NCBI GenBank assembly: GCA_021613375.1 | Contig: CM038716.1 | Span: 11,944,774 to 12,008,773, forward strand | Source of the DNA: Megaleporinus macrocephalus | Lineage: Eukaryota > Chordata > Actinopteri > Characiformes > Anostomidae | Length of the DNA stretch: 64,000 nt | Direction of reading: 5' to 3' | Part shown: positions 32,982 to 44,718 of the stretch, piece after piece | How the letters are laid out: each line of letters opens with the position of its first letter | How positions within the stretch are numbered: position 1 is the first letter of the stretch | Position numbers and translations under genes: made by a program | The notes under the pieces: generated by a model | The model's database searches: none | What the model was told of the DNA's origin: nothing | The model's input: only the letters and a program-made list of their open reading frames with translations

Positions 32982-33560
32982 ATATTTGAGCCAAAGTCTG
33001 ACTATCAGGCCATTGTTTTTTCTTCCAAAGAGTGATTGTTTATTTATTGTGATTGCTAATAACTTTCCAAAGGTTATAAACACCTTATCATTTATAATCA
33101 GTTATAACACATCAATAAATAAAAAGGCCAATAAAAATGCTTGCTTGCAAAATTAGTAGTTACATTGATGTTGCATGTTATTCATGTGTAACTACACAGT
33201 TATTAGAGGCATTTAACATAAAGTTGGACCAGACATGCTAAATAGGTTTGCAGTAAGCCAATTAACTTATTAGCACTGAAATATTTGTTTATTTATTTAT
33301 GAGTGGCTTTTGTGTGTTGGGATTGGTTCAGGAATGGATTAGTGTTCGCTATTATTATGTTATAAACACCTTATAATCATGAGCAGTCAGTTATAACACA
33401 AATACAAAGGCCAACAAAAGCTATTGATTGCAAAATTTAAATAAAAAAAAATTATAATTACACAGTTCTTAGAGGTATTTTAAGTGAGACCTGTAGTGCT
33501 GAACAGTACGTCATTTAACTTATTAGCTCCGAATTAATATATTAATTAATATATTTATTT
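32345..33560. repeat. ~300-bp tandem repeat with (TTTA)n at each unit head, 4 copies
   Basis: Each unit starts with (TTTA)n (about 32350, 32655, 32937, 33283), then TCTGACTATCAGGCCA, AAGAGTGATTGTTTAT, ACCTTTCCAAAG, AATCAGTTATAACACA, GCAAAATTAGTTACATTG and GTTTGCAGTAAGCCAATTAA. The fourth unit is diverged and lacks the SDYQA-like TCTGACTATC part. Divergence rises from the first to the fourth unit. Confidence 0.85.
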
Positions 33561-33599
33561 ATTAATATATGTAGCAGAGTGTGTTTGTGTGCATGTGGC

Positions 33600-33622
33600 G
33601 GGGGGGGGGGGGGGGGGGGGGG
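33600..33622. repeat. G23 homopolymer
   Basis: 23 consecutive G on the + strand, followed by a small three-copy repetition of GTGTTTCACTGCCCC to about 33745. Confidence 0.95.
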
Positions 33623-33745
33623 TGTTTCGCTGTGCCCTGGTGTGTGTTAACTAAGGTATGTGTATGTGGGTGTTTCACTGCCCCCTAGTGTTTGTGAGGG
33701 GTGGGTACATGGGTGTTTCACTGCCCCCAGTTTGTGTTTCTTGAA

Positions 33746-34362
33746 TTAAACTACCACCAGTAACTGGTTTTGAACTGTAAAGCCTCTGTACTGGTTCTGT
33801 TTGGGTTTCAGATCTAGCAGATCCAGTGGTTCTGGGTGAGATCAGGTCTGGGATGTGGATCTGGCTTCACTGTCCCGCCAGTGTGTGTTCAGATGGCGGC
33901 GGTGCTGATAGATGCCATTTGGAGGCGAGCGTGTCTTTTGAACGCTGGGAGTGATGCACGTCCCCAGATCCTCAGTTCTTTGTATCCAGCTGTCAAACGT
34001 TTGTCTGACACGTGTGCGTTTTGTCTCGGGGCTCTTCTCCGTTTCGAGCATCACGATGTCCTGAAAAAGACCCAGATTTCCTGCTGGGGGGATTTGCTGT
34101 GAGCGCCGGTCTCCTGAGCCGTACGACTTGTGTCTGGCGCTCGGTAGCAGACGATTATGAAGCTTTGGTAATGCAGCTCTCGTCAGGCTGAGCCGTGATA
34201 TTAGAAAACCTTGTAGCTCCTCTGTAGGTTTGTGTTGGTCCTCCTCAAGTCCTTCATTCATGGTCAAAGTAGACCATCTCGCATCATCTCTGGTCAACAG
34301 CAGTACCCTGGTCAGTAGAAGTTGGGCTAAAATCTCTAACTAGACACTTTATAACATAAGTG
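33746..34362. other. Single-copy sequence
   Basis: 33836-34102 plus and 33842-34297 minus are open on opposite strands and unrecognised. Neither can be supported as a gene. Confidence 0.35.
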
Positions 34363-35042
34363 TTTCCAATAAAGTGGCCAGGTTGGTGTTTCTAGTAAAA
34401 TGGCCAGTGAGTGGAAGTATAAGCTACCTGTTTCCAATAAAGTGGCCAGTTAGTGGAAGTACAAGGTTGGTGTTTCTTATAAAGTGGCCTGTTTGTGGAA
34501 GTACAAGGTTGGTGTTTCTAATAAAGTGGCCAGTTAGTGGAAGTACAAGGTTGGTGTTTCTAATAAAGTGGCCAGTTTGTGGAAGTACAAGGTTGGTGTT
34601 TCTTATAAAGTGGCCAGTTTGTGGAAGTACAAGGTTGGTGTTTCTAATAAAGTGGCCAGTTAGTGGAAGTACAAGGTTGATGTTTCTAGTAAAGTGGCCA
34701 GTTTGTGGAAGTACATGTTTAGTGTTTCCAATAAAGAGGCCAGTGGATGTAAGCACAAGGTGTTTTCAGTAAAGTGGCCAGTTAGTGTCAGTACAAGGTT
34801 GGTGTTTCCAATGAAGTGGCCAGTAAATAGAAGTATAAACTACCAGTTTCTGATAAAATGTCCAGTTAGTAAAAGCACAACGTAGGTGTTTCCAATAAAG
34901 TGACCAGAGAGTGCAAGTACAAGATAGGCGTTTCCAATAAAGTGACTAGTGAGTGCAAGTACAAGGTAGGTGTTTCCAATAAAGTGGCCAGCGAGGGGAC
35001 ATATAAGCTGTCTGTTTGTAATAAAGTGGCCAAACAGTGGAA
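34363..35042. repeat. 42-bp minisatellite, ~16 copies
   Basis: Unit AGTGGCCAGTTAGTGGAAGT plus ACAAGGTTGGTGTTTCTAAT plus AA (42 bp). As 42 is a multiple of 3, both strands stay open (34374-34772 plus, 34424-34756 minus); these are not genes. Units on the right (34850-35040) are more diverged. Confidence 0.95.
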
Positions 35043-35772
35043 AGTACACAGGGCCACCCAGTCCGGCCCGTCTGGATCCCTGAAACAGAACCCGTTTCAT
35101 GTTTCACCTCTCCGTCACCTTCCTCACCACGAACACCCGAACCCAACCTGGAACACCATCCGGGCGGCAGGAAGGACAAAAGGATGTAGAGAGAGAGAGA
35201 GAGAAAGAGAGAACATGGTTTCATCCACTGCTCTCACCACTAGCTTTAAGCTTGTTAGCCACTGAGAGCTTCCTGGTGATTATTGAAGGGAGGGAGAGAA
35301 GAGAGACGGAGAATATTCAAAAGGAACTCATTGGCACTGGAGTATCTGACTCCATCCATGTGAGACAGTGATGGAGGGGACGAGAGTCTGCAGGCTTAGA
35401 GGACGTAATCCTCTCGATTGCAGCCAGAAATGTCAATGTGAACAAGAAGTAGGGGATTGGGCCGGGTTTACAGTTAAGCACTGCCGCGACCGACCAGGTT
35501 CTGTAAAAACCACAGAGGGGCAAGCTTCAGCTGGAAACAAAGGGATGCTTGAAACACCCAATAGCAATTTATCCAATCAGGTTTATTCCTGTTTGGGTCG
35601 ATAGAGTCAAACAAGCTCTCGTGTTTAAGACTTCAGAAGCTGAAGGCCTTACATGATAGCTTAACCACCAGCATACTCAGGACATAACAGAGGAATCAAC
35701 CAATCACGTTTGGATTTACAACAAAAGCCATAGCTATTGGTCCCTCTAGGCCTTTGAGAAGTTCTACATACC
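35043..35772. other. Single-copy sequence with short (GA)n
   Basis: (GA)n at about 35187-35213. Several overlapping open frames on both strands without family signature. No gene supported. Confidence 0.4.
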
Positions 35773-38733
35773 GTTATATGAGTGAGAGTGAGTATGAAGG
35801 CTGGGTGAGTGGGTGTGGTTATATTAGTTATAGTGAGTATGATGGCTGGGTGAGTGGGCGTGGTTATATCAGTGATAGTGAGTATGAAGGCTGGGTGAGT
35901 GGGCGTGGTTATATCAGTCATAGTGAGTATGAAGGCTGGGTGAGTGGGTGTGGTTATATTAGTTATAGTGAGTATGAAGGCTGGGTGAGTGGGTGTGGTT
36001 ATATTAGTTATAGTGAGTATGAAGGCTGGGTGAGTGGGTGTGGTTATATCAGTGATAGTGAGTATGAAGGCTGGGTGAGTGGGTGTGGTTATATTAGTTA
36101 TAGTGAGTATGAAGGCTGGGTGAGTGGGCGTGGTTATATCAGTGATAGTGAGTATGAAGGCTGGGTGAGTGGGCGTGGTTATATCAGTCATAGTGAGTAT
36201 GAAGGCTGGGTGAGTGGGTGTGGTTATATTAGTTATAGTGAGTATGAAGGCTGGGTGAGTGGGTGTGGTTATATTAGTTATAGTGAGTATGAAGGCTGGG
36301 TGAGTGGGTGTGGTTATATCAGTGATAGTGAGTATGAAGGCTGGGTGAGTGGGTGTGGTTATATTAGTTATAGTGAGTATGAAGGCTGGGTGAGTGGGTG
36401 TGGTTATATTAGTGATAGTGAGTATGAAGGCTGCGTGAGTGGGTGTGGTTATATTAGTTATAGTGAGTATGAAGGCTGGGTGAGTGGGTGTGGGTTATAT
36501 TAGTTATAGTGAGTATGAAGGCTGGGTGAGTGGGTGTGGTTATATTAGTTATAGTGAGTATGAAGGCTGGGTGAGTGGGTGTGGTTATATTAGTTATAGT
36601 GAGTATGAAGGCTGGGTGAGTGGGTGTGGTTATATAGTTATAGTGAGTATGAAGGCTGGGTGAGTGGGTGTGGTTATATTAGTTATAGTGAGTATGAAGG
36701 CTGGGTGAGTGGGTGTGGTTATATTAGTTATAGTGAGTATGAAGGCTGGGTGAGTGGGTGTGGTTATATTAGTTATAGTGAGTATGAAGGCTGGGTGAGT
36801 GGGTGTGGTTATATTAGTTATAGTGAGTATGTAGGCTGGGTGAGTGGGTGTGGTTATATTAGTTATAGTGAGTATGAAGGCTGGGTGAGTGGGTGTGGCT
36901 ATATTAGTTATAGTGAGTATGAAGGCTGGGTGAGTGGGGTGTGGTTATATTAGTTATAGTGAGTATGAAGGCTGGGTGAGTGGGTGTGGTTATATTAGTT
37001 ATAGGTGAGTATGAAGGCTGGGTGAGTGGGTGTGGTTATATTAGTTATAGTGAGTATGAAGGCTGGGTGAGTGGGTGTGGTTATATTAGTTATAGTGAGT
37101 ATGAAGGCTGGGTGAGTGGGTGTGGTTATATTAGTTATAGTGAGTATGAAGGCTGGGTGAGTGGGTTTGGTTATATTAGTTATAGTGAGTATGAAGGCTG
37201 GGTGAGTGGGTGTGGTTATATCAGTGATGGTGAGTATGAAGGCTGGGTGAGTGGGTGTGGTTATATTAGTTATAGTGAGTATGAAGGCTGAGTGAGTGGG
37301 TGTGGTTATATCAGTGATAGTGAGTATGAAGGCTGGGTGAGTGGGTGTGGTTATATTAGTTATAGTGAGTATGAAGGCTGGGTGAGTGGGGTGTGTTATA
37401 TTAGTTATAGTGAGTATGAAGGCTGGGTGAGTGGGGTGTGGTATATTAGTTATAGTGAGTATGTAGGCTGGGTGAGTGGGTGTGGTTATATTAGTTATAG
37501 TGAGTATGAAGGCTGGGTGAGTGGGTGTGGTTATATTAGTTATAGTGAGTATGAAGGCTGGGTGAGTGGGTGTGGTTATATTAGTTATAGTGAGTATGAA
37601 GGCTGGGTGAGTGGGTGTGGTTATATTAGTTATAGTGAGTATGAAGGCTGGGTGAGTGGGTGTGGTTATATTAGTTATAGTGAGTATGAAGGCTGGGTGA
37701 GTGGGTGTGGTTATATTAGTTATAGTGAGTATGAAGGCTGGGTGAGAGGGTGTGGTTATATTAGTTATAGTGAGTATGAAGGCTGGGTGAGTGGGTGTGG
37801 TTATATTAGTTATAGTGAGTATGAAGGCTGGGTGAGTGGGTGTGGTTATATTAGTTATAGTGAGTATGAAGGCTGGGTGAGTGGGTGTGGTTATATTAGT
37901 TATAGTGAGTATGAAGGCTGGGTGAGTGGGTGTGGTTATATTAGTTATAGTGAGTATGAAGGCTGGGTGAGTGGGTGTGGTTATATTAGTTATAGTGAGT
38001 ATGAAGGCTGGGTGAGTGGGTGTGGTTATATTAGTTATAGTGAGTATGAAGGCTGGGTGAGTGGGGTGTGGTTATATTAGTTATAGTGAGTATGAAGGCT
38101 GGGTGAGTGGGTGTGGTTATATCAGTGATAGTGAGTATGAAGGCTGGGTGAGTGGGTGTGGTTATATTAGTGATAGTGAGTATGAAGGCTGGGTGAGTGG
38201 GTTTGGTTATATTAGTTATAGTGAGTATGAAGGCTGGGTGAGTGGGTGTGGTTATATTAGTTATAGTGAGTATGAAGGCTGGGTGAGAGGGTGTGGTTAT
38301 ATTAGTTATAGTGAGTATGAAGGCTGGGTGAGTGGGTGTGGTTATATTAGTTATAGTGAGTATGAAGGCTGGGTGAGTGGGTGTGGTTATATTAGTTATA
38401 GTGAGTATGAAGGCTGGGTGAGTGGGTGTGGTTATATTAGTTATAGTGAGTATGAAGGCTGGGTGAGTGGGTGTGGTTATATTAGTTATAGTGAGTATGA
38501 AGGCTGGGTGAGTGGGTGTGGTTATATTAGTTATAGTGAGTATGAAGGCTGGGTGAGTGGGTGTGGTTATATTAGTTATAGTGAGTATGAAGGCTGGGTG
38601 AGTGGGTGTGGTTATATTAGTTATAGTGAGTATGAAGGCTGGGTGAGTGGGTGTGGTTATATTAGTTATAGTGAGTATGAAGGCTGGGTGAGTGGGTGTG
38701 GTTATATTAGTTATAGTGAGTATGAAGGCTGCA
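35773..38733. repeat. 45-bp minisatellite, ~65 copies, GTGAGT in each unit
   Basis: Unit AGTGAGTATGAAGGCTGGGT plus GAGTGGGTGTGGTTATATTA plus GTTAT (45 bp). In + it reads SEYEGWVSGCGYISY, but one-base indels (about 36491, 36634, 36937, 37005, 37391, 37436, 38066) and a stop at 37289-37291 break the frame, so it is not a gene. The left 650 bp carry variants (CAGTGAT, CAGTCAT, GGGCGTGG) in a six-unit pattern; from about 37450 on, units are almost identical, implying recent expansion. Confidence 0.97.
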
Positions 38734-39190
38734 TTCAGTGATTTGAATTATTAAATATAGTGTATGGTAGCCTTGTGATTGGTTAGGGCTATGCTGATGA
38801 TAGCCTGACCACTTCAGGGCCACCTATTTAACATCCAGGGCGAGCAGTACTGGAGACATACCACAGCCTTTTATTAGACTTTGGGAAAATATTCATAAGA
38901 CATACTTTGTACATGTGTATTGGTAGCCAAGAGGAACTAGATGAACTTAATTAGAAAGAAAACTCAGATGCAGGTTTCCAGCTGCTTCAACTGATCTATA
39001 CACAAAAAGAAGCACCAGGAGGACAGAGTAACCTCTTTCCCTGCAAATGTATGTAAATGAGGGAGGGAAATGGTCCACGCTGCCAAGCTGGAGCTTTCCA
39101 ATTATCTTAATGTCTCTAATTTCATGAGAAAATAAATTGCATCTCTGCAGCAACGCTCTGAAGAACAAGTGCAATTTGGTCCAGCAGATA
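38734..39190. other. Single-copy sequence, candidate conserved non-coding
   Basis: No tandem repeat. 39030-39185 is AT-rich with words such as TTCCAATTATCTTAATG and AATTTCATGAGAAAATAAAT, typical of conserved developmental non-coding sequence, though this cannot be tested here. The minus frame 38947-39174 is unrecognised. Confidence 0.4.
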
Positions 39191-39596
39191 TTTTAATCAC
39201 TGTATATATAATATAATACTCTATCTAAGAATATGTAATCACTGTAAATATAATACTCTATATAATAATATATAATCACTGTGTATGTAAAATTATACTC
39301 TATATAATATTATACAATCACCACATATATAATATTATACCCTACACAATAAAATATAATCACTATATATATATATATATATATAATACTCTATAGAATA
39401 ATATACAATCACTATTTATAATATAATATAAAACTCTATAGAATAATATATAATCACTATTTATATATAATACTCTATCTAATAATATACAATCATATAT
39501 ATAATAGAATATTCTATATAATATATAATACCCTATATAATAATATACATTCACTTTATATATGATATCATACTCCACACAATAAAATATAATCAT

Positions 39597-39627
<31 letters not shown>

Positions 39628-40078
39628 CTCTATATACTAATATATAATCACTATATATAATACCGTATATAATAATATACCATCACTACATATATACTGT
39701 AGTGCTCTACACAAAATAAAATATAATCACAATATATATATATATTACTCTATAGAATAATGTACAATCACTATATATATATATATATATATACACTTAT
39801 GTGTGTGTGTGTATATATATATATACACTTTACATAATAATATATGACCCCTATACCCCTATATATGTATAATAGTATGCTTTATAAAATAATATATAAT
39901 CACTATATGTAATATCATACTCTATAGAGTAAAATATAACCGATATAATATAATATACTCTATAGAATAATATATAATACTCTATAGAATAATATATATT
40001 CACTATATAAATAATATAATACTCTATAGAATAATATATAATTACTATATATGTGTAATATTCTATATAATAATATAG
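39191..40078. repeat. AT-rich ~40-bp tandem repeat with TA microsatellites
   Basis: Diverged copies of ATATAATACTCTATAGAATA plus ATATATAATCACTATA, interleaved with (TA)n (39366-39384, 39597-39621, 39773-39793) and a (GT)n at about 39800. Confidence 0.85.
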
Positions 40079-40137
40079 GGGCCCTTTTTAGTTCTACACT
40101 TACAGACTGTAGTTCGTCTGATTCTCTATATACTTTA

Positions 40138-40500
40138 TTACCTGTGGTCCCCACAGGACCACCACAGAGCAGATACTATTAGGGAGGTGGTTCATTCTCA
40201 GCACTGCAGTGACACTGACGTGGTGGTGGTGTGTTAGTAGTGTGTGTTGTGCTGGTGTGAGTGGATCAGACACAGCAGTGCTGCTGCTGGAGTATTTAAA
40301 CACTGTGTCCACTCACTGTCCACTCTATTAGACACTCCTACTACTTGCTGGTCCACCTTGTAGATGTAAAGTCAGAGTTTGTGTTCCTCTAGTCCTTCAT
40401 CAGTGAATTACATGAACTGGTCACTGCAGAGTCCTGATCTTGACCCCAGTGGGATGTGCTGGAGAAGGCCGAGCAGTCCCGGGTGCTGGGTAGCGTTCTG
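40138..40500 (+). mobile_element. Partial otophysan palindromic MITE, with possible Tc1 C-terminal remnant
   Basis: GGACCACCACAGAGCAGATA, TCTCAGCACTGCAGTGACAC, GAGTGGATCAGACACAGCAG, CACTGTCCACTCTATTAGAC and TCCACCTTGTAGATGTAAAG are, from memory, consecutive blocks of a long-inverted-repeat element common in characins, catfishes and electric fishes. Only the left arm is present. After it, AGTCCTGATCTTGACCCC and TGGGATGTGCTGGAGAAG read as SPDLDP and WDVLEK, like the end of a Tc1-like transposase catalytic domain with the residues between deleted; this last part is tentative. Confidence 0.6.
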
Positions 40501-40994
40501 ACCGCTGGGGCCGGTGCTGTTTAGAGACTATGGGTTTTTATTTACCTTTTTACTCTTTTGTTTATTGAGTGACATGAAGGTTCCACAGCAGCCGTCAGAG
40601 ATAATTGTGTATGTAGGAGCTCTCATTAGTCCGGCGGATTGAGTGCTGTTAGAGGAACGTGTGCTTTTATTCGTTTCTTTATTTCTTAGTGTGTTTTTAT
40701 CGCGTCGGCTGTTCGACTCAATTAAGCTGAACAGAAAAAGTCATTTATTCATTTGTTGTGAATTTTGATGAGGCCTGTTTGGGAAGTAACAGAACATTGC
40801 ATGCTTTTATAATTAGCCGTTTTAATTAATTGATTATTGAATTGAACACGTGGTCGGTGGTCTCGGGAAGGTCGTGTGGGGTCGTGTTCCCGGCTGATCC
40901 TGAGTCTCATGGCTTTACTTTCCTTGTTTATATTTTTCCTCATTATTTTTTAAGACTTTAAAAAAGAATCTTTATAAAAATATATCTTTTTTGC
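40501..40994. other. Single-copy sequence
   Basis: No gene. 40790-40860 is AT-rich with TAATTAATTGATTATTGAAT, a possible homeodomain-type non-coding element. Confidence 0.4.
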
Positions 40995-41285
40995 CTTTTC
41001 GTTCTTTCTTTCTTTCTTAATTTAATTTTTTTCTCTCTAATCTTTCTCTTTGGTTTTTATTTCCTTTATTTCTTTTTTCTTTCTTCCTTTCGTTCTTTGA
41101 CTCTATTTTATTAATTTCTTTCTTACTTTCATTTTTTTCTCTCTAATCTTTCTCTTTGGTTTTTCTTTCCTTTATTTTTTTACTCTTTATTTCTTTCTTT
41201 CTTTGACTCTATTTTATTCATTTCTTTTTTACTTTCAGTTTTTTCTCTCTATTCTTTCTCTTTGGTTTTTCTTTCCTTTCTTTTT

Positions 41286-41328
<43 letters not shown>

Positions 41329-41407
41329 CTCACTCTATTTTATTAATTTCTTTCTTTCATTTTTTTCTGTCTTTTCTTTCTCTTTGGTTTTTCTTTCCTT
41401 TCTTTTT

Positions 41408-41446
<39 letters not shown>

Positions 41447-42425
41447 CTCACTCTATTTTACTCATTTCTTTCATACTTTCATTTTTTCTGTCTATTCTTT
41501 CTCTTTGGTTTTTCTTTCCTTTATTTTTTTACTCTTATTTCTTTCTTTCTTTGACTCTATTTTATTCATTTTTTTTACTTTCATTTTTTTCTCTCTAATC
41601 TTTCTCTTTGGTTTTTCTTTCCTTTATTTTTTCTTTCTTTCTTTCTTTCTTTCTCTCACTCTATTTTATTCATTTCTTTCTTTCATTTTTTTCTGTCTTC
41701 TTTCTCTTTGGTTTTTCTTTCCTTTCTTTTTTCTTTCTTTCTTTCTTTCTTTCTTTCTCTCACTCTATTTTACTCATTTCTTTCATACTTTCATTTTTTC
41801 TGTCTGTTCTTTCTTTTTGGTTTTTATTTCCCTTATTTCTTTTACTCTTTTTCTTTCTTTCTTTGACTCTATTTTATTCATGTCTTTCTTACTTTCATTT
41901 TTTTCTGTTTATTCTTTCTCTTTGGTTTTTCTTTCCTTTCTTTTTTCTTTCTTTCTCTCACTCTATTTTATTTGTTTCTTTCTTACTTTCATTTTTTCTC
42001 TCTATTCTTTCTCTTTGGTTTTTCTTTCCTTTATTTCTTTTACTCTTTATTTCTTTCTTTCTTTGATTCTATTTTATTCATTTCTTTCTTACTTACATTT
42101 TTTCTGTCTAATCTTTCTCTTTGGTTTTTCTTTACTTTTTTCTTTCTTCCTTTCTTTCTTTCTCTCACTCTATTTTATTCATTTCTTTCTTACTTTCATT
42201 TTTTTCTGTCTATTCTTTCTTTTTGGTTTTTATTTCCTTTATTTCTTTTACTCTATATTTCTTTCTTTCTTTAACTCTATTTTATTCATTTTTTTCTTAC
42301 TTTCATTTTTCTGTCTATTTTTTCTCTTTGGTTTTTCTTTCCTTTTTTTCTTTTACTCTTTCTTTCTTTCTCTTTTTCCTCATCACTTCATTCCTTTCTA
42401 TCTCTCTCTTTGTCTTTTTGCTTGA
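40995..42425. repeat. Polypyrimidine ~105-130-bp tandem repeat with (TTTC)n
   Basis: About 13 copies of a unit with TCTTTCTCTTTGGTTTTTCT, TTTCCTTTATTT, (TTTC)n and CTCTATTTTATTCATTTC. Lengths vary with the TTTC tract. Phe/Ser/Leu-rich frames of up to 387 residues (41262-42425) come from base composition. Confidence 0.92.
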
Positions 42426-43164
42426 ATTCTTCATTAATTACCTTCCGTTTGATTGTGACGCCACCACCTCCAAGAGAGGCACAACCAATCACACTGGCCA
42501 TATGTGTTACGGGGAGGTAGGACTCGAGTAGAGAACCTAATTTAACCCTTTCTGCACCTCTAGGTTAATAAGATGTTGATAGATCTGGGTTTTTTAAGGG
42601 GGTTAAATTATTAGTGGGGACAATTCCGTAATCGCTGCATATTGGTGTGGAATGCATCATTTCTTTCTTTTGCTTCTTTCTTTCTTTCTTTCTTTCTTTC
42701 TTTTTTTTCTACTTTCATCTGCCTGCTTATTCAATCACTAATTGTGTCTTTTCTATTTTACTTTCATTTTTAGCTTCTTTTGCGTATTTACTAATATTTG
42801 AATAAATGACCAAATAATAAATATTTTTTAAATAATAAATACTAATAATATTGTAATTAACTATCTATACTATGTATCTCAAGTTCGAAATACAGCTTCA
42901 GATATTAATAATAAATCCTCTACAGCTCTGTATCATTTTGGAGGCAGCTCACGTTTTTATTTACTAATTAAATAATTGAATGTTTGTTTGTTTGTTTGTT
43001 TGTTTGCCATTGTTATCTAGAGGTTAATACTATTAAAGAACTCTGATCATTTAGATTCCTTCACGTAACCTCCCAGTTCACTGTACGGTTCCTCTGCAGA
43101 CCTTCTTCGACCATTAGAGTCAGTGACTCGGTCTCAGGATGAATTGTAGCTGCACAACTCCCTG
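42426..43164. other. Single-copy sequence with microsatellites
   Basis: (TTTC)n at about 42660-42708 and (TTTG)n at 42980-43007. 42440-42640 may be a decayed interspersed repeat. No gene. Confidence 0.4.
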
Positions 43165-44322
43165 GAAAATTCATGTCCGAAGCAGGTTCTAGATAGCTGA
43201 GTGTGAATATGATTCGTAGTGTAAGCAGATACAATATAGCCAAGTGTGAATGAGTGGTCACGTAAGCAGGTTCTAGATTGCTATGTGTGAATATGGGTGG
43301 TAGCGTAAGCTGGTTCTAGGATAAGAGGTGAGGATGAATGGTATTGTCAGCAGGTTCTATATAGCTAATTGTGAATGAGTGGTAGTGTAAGAAGGTTCTA
43401 GACAGCAGAGTGTGAATATTAGTGGTGAAGAGGTCCTACATAGCAGAGTGTGAATGTGTGGTAGCGTAAGAAGGTTCTAGATGAGTGGTAGCGTGAACAG
43501 GTTCTAGATGACTGAGTGTGAGTATGAGTGGTATTGTGAGCAGGTTCTATATAGCTGAGCGTGAATCAGTGGTAATGTTGGATAGCAGGGTGTGAACGAG
43601 TGCTAGTCTAAGAAGGGTCTAGATAGCTGAGTGTGAATATTAGTTTTATGAGCAGGCTCTAGATAACTGGGTGTAAATGAGTGGTTGCGTAAGCAGGCTC
43701 CCAATAGCTGTGTGTGATTATGAGTGGTTTTATGAGCAGGTTCTAGATAACTGGTGTGAGTGAGTAGTCGCATAAGGAGGTTCTACATAGCCGTGTGTGA
43801 TTATGAGCGGTATTGTGAGCAGGCTCTAGATAACTGGGTGTGAATGAGTGGTCACATAAGCAGGTTCTAGATAGCTGTGTGTGATTGAGTGGTATTGTGA
43901 GCAGGCTCTAAACAACTGGGTGTGAATGAGTGGTCGTGTAAGGAGGCTCTAGATAACTGGGTGTGAATGAGTGGTCGCATAAGCAGGTTCTAGATAGCTA
44001 ATTGTGAATGAGTGGTAGCGTAAGAAGGTTTTAGACAGCAGAGTGTGAATATTAGTGGTGAAGAGGTTCTACATAGCGGAGTGTGAATGTGTGGTAACGT
44101 AAGAAGGTTCTAGATGAGTGGTAGAGTGAACAGGTTCTAGATGACTGAGTGTGAGTATGAGTGGTATTGTGAGCAGGTTCTATATAGCTGAGCGTGAATC
44201 AGTGGTAATGTTAGATAGCAGAGTGTGAACGAGTGCTAGTCTAAGAAGGGTCTAGATAGCTGAGTGTGAATATTAGTTTTATGAGCAGGCTCTAGATAAC
44301 TGGGTGTAAATGAGTGGTTGCT
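43165..44322. repeat. 41-bp minisatellite (left block), ~27 copies, with ~320-bp duplication
   Basis: Unit TGTGAATGAGTGGTCGCATA plus AGCAGGTTCTAGATAGCTGA plus G (41 bp). 43363-43690 recurs at 43996-44318 (offset 633 bp) with the same unusual units (AAGAAGGGTCTAGATAGC, TTAGTTTTATGAGCAGGCTC), showing a higher-order duplication. Confidence 0.93.
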
Positions 44323-44718
44323 CATATAGGAGCTCCATAAAGATATGGAGTGGGGCAAAAACAAATCAGAGGATCTCTCAGAAGTGTAATTTCTGAAGTC
44401 CACCCTGATACTGCAGCACCGGGCAGTGAGGAGGTCTATTGACCGTGGGTAACTTTGTTGGCCCTCCTGTGGTGGTGTGGCCCCGGAGCTGTAGTGCTCG
44501 TAATGGGCTGAGAGAGTTGATTATCCTCGTTTGCTGGGAGCTCGTTCTGTCCTGCTCTTCCGGTTTCCTTTCAAGTCTCCCCGCTAGAGAACAGCCTCAG
44601 AGTGCCCATACACTAACACTCACCAGAGCAGAGCAAGTGAAGTGTACAGAGGTCATTCACAGGTCAGTGACTGGTTTGGGTGTGTTGCATGACTGAAGTG
44701 CACACCAGCAGAAGACAT
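44323..44718. other. Single-copy sequence splitting the 41-bp array
   Basis: Non-repetitive and moderately GC-rich. 44439-44696 plus is open but unrecognised. Either an insertion into the array or an ancestral spacer. Confidence 0.4.

Noticed and set aside
33836..34297. Opposite-strand 88- and 151-codon frames
   Set aside because: Overlapping frames on both strands, no recognisable motif and no splice context.
35754..38741. Series of long + frames reading SEYEGWVSGCGYISY repeats, looking like a secreted repeat protein
   Set aside because: Period 45 is a multiple of 3, but one-base indels and a stop break the frame repeatedly and codon positions show no selective pattern by eye.
41262..42425. 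387-codon Phe/Ser/Leu-rich frame resembling a multi-pass membrane protein
   Set aside because: Arises from (TTTC)n pyrimidine DNA; overlapping alternative frames look the same.
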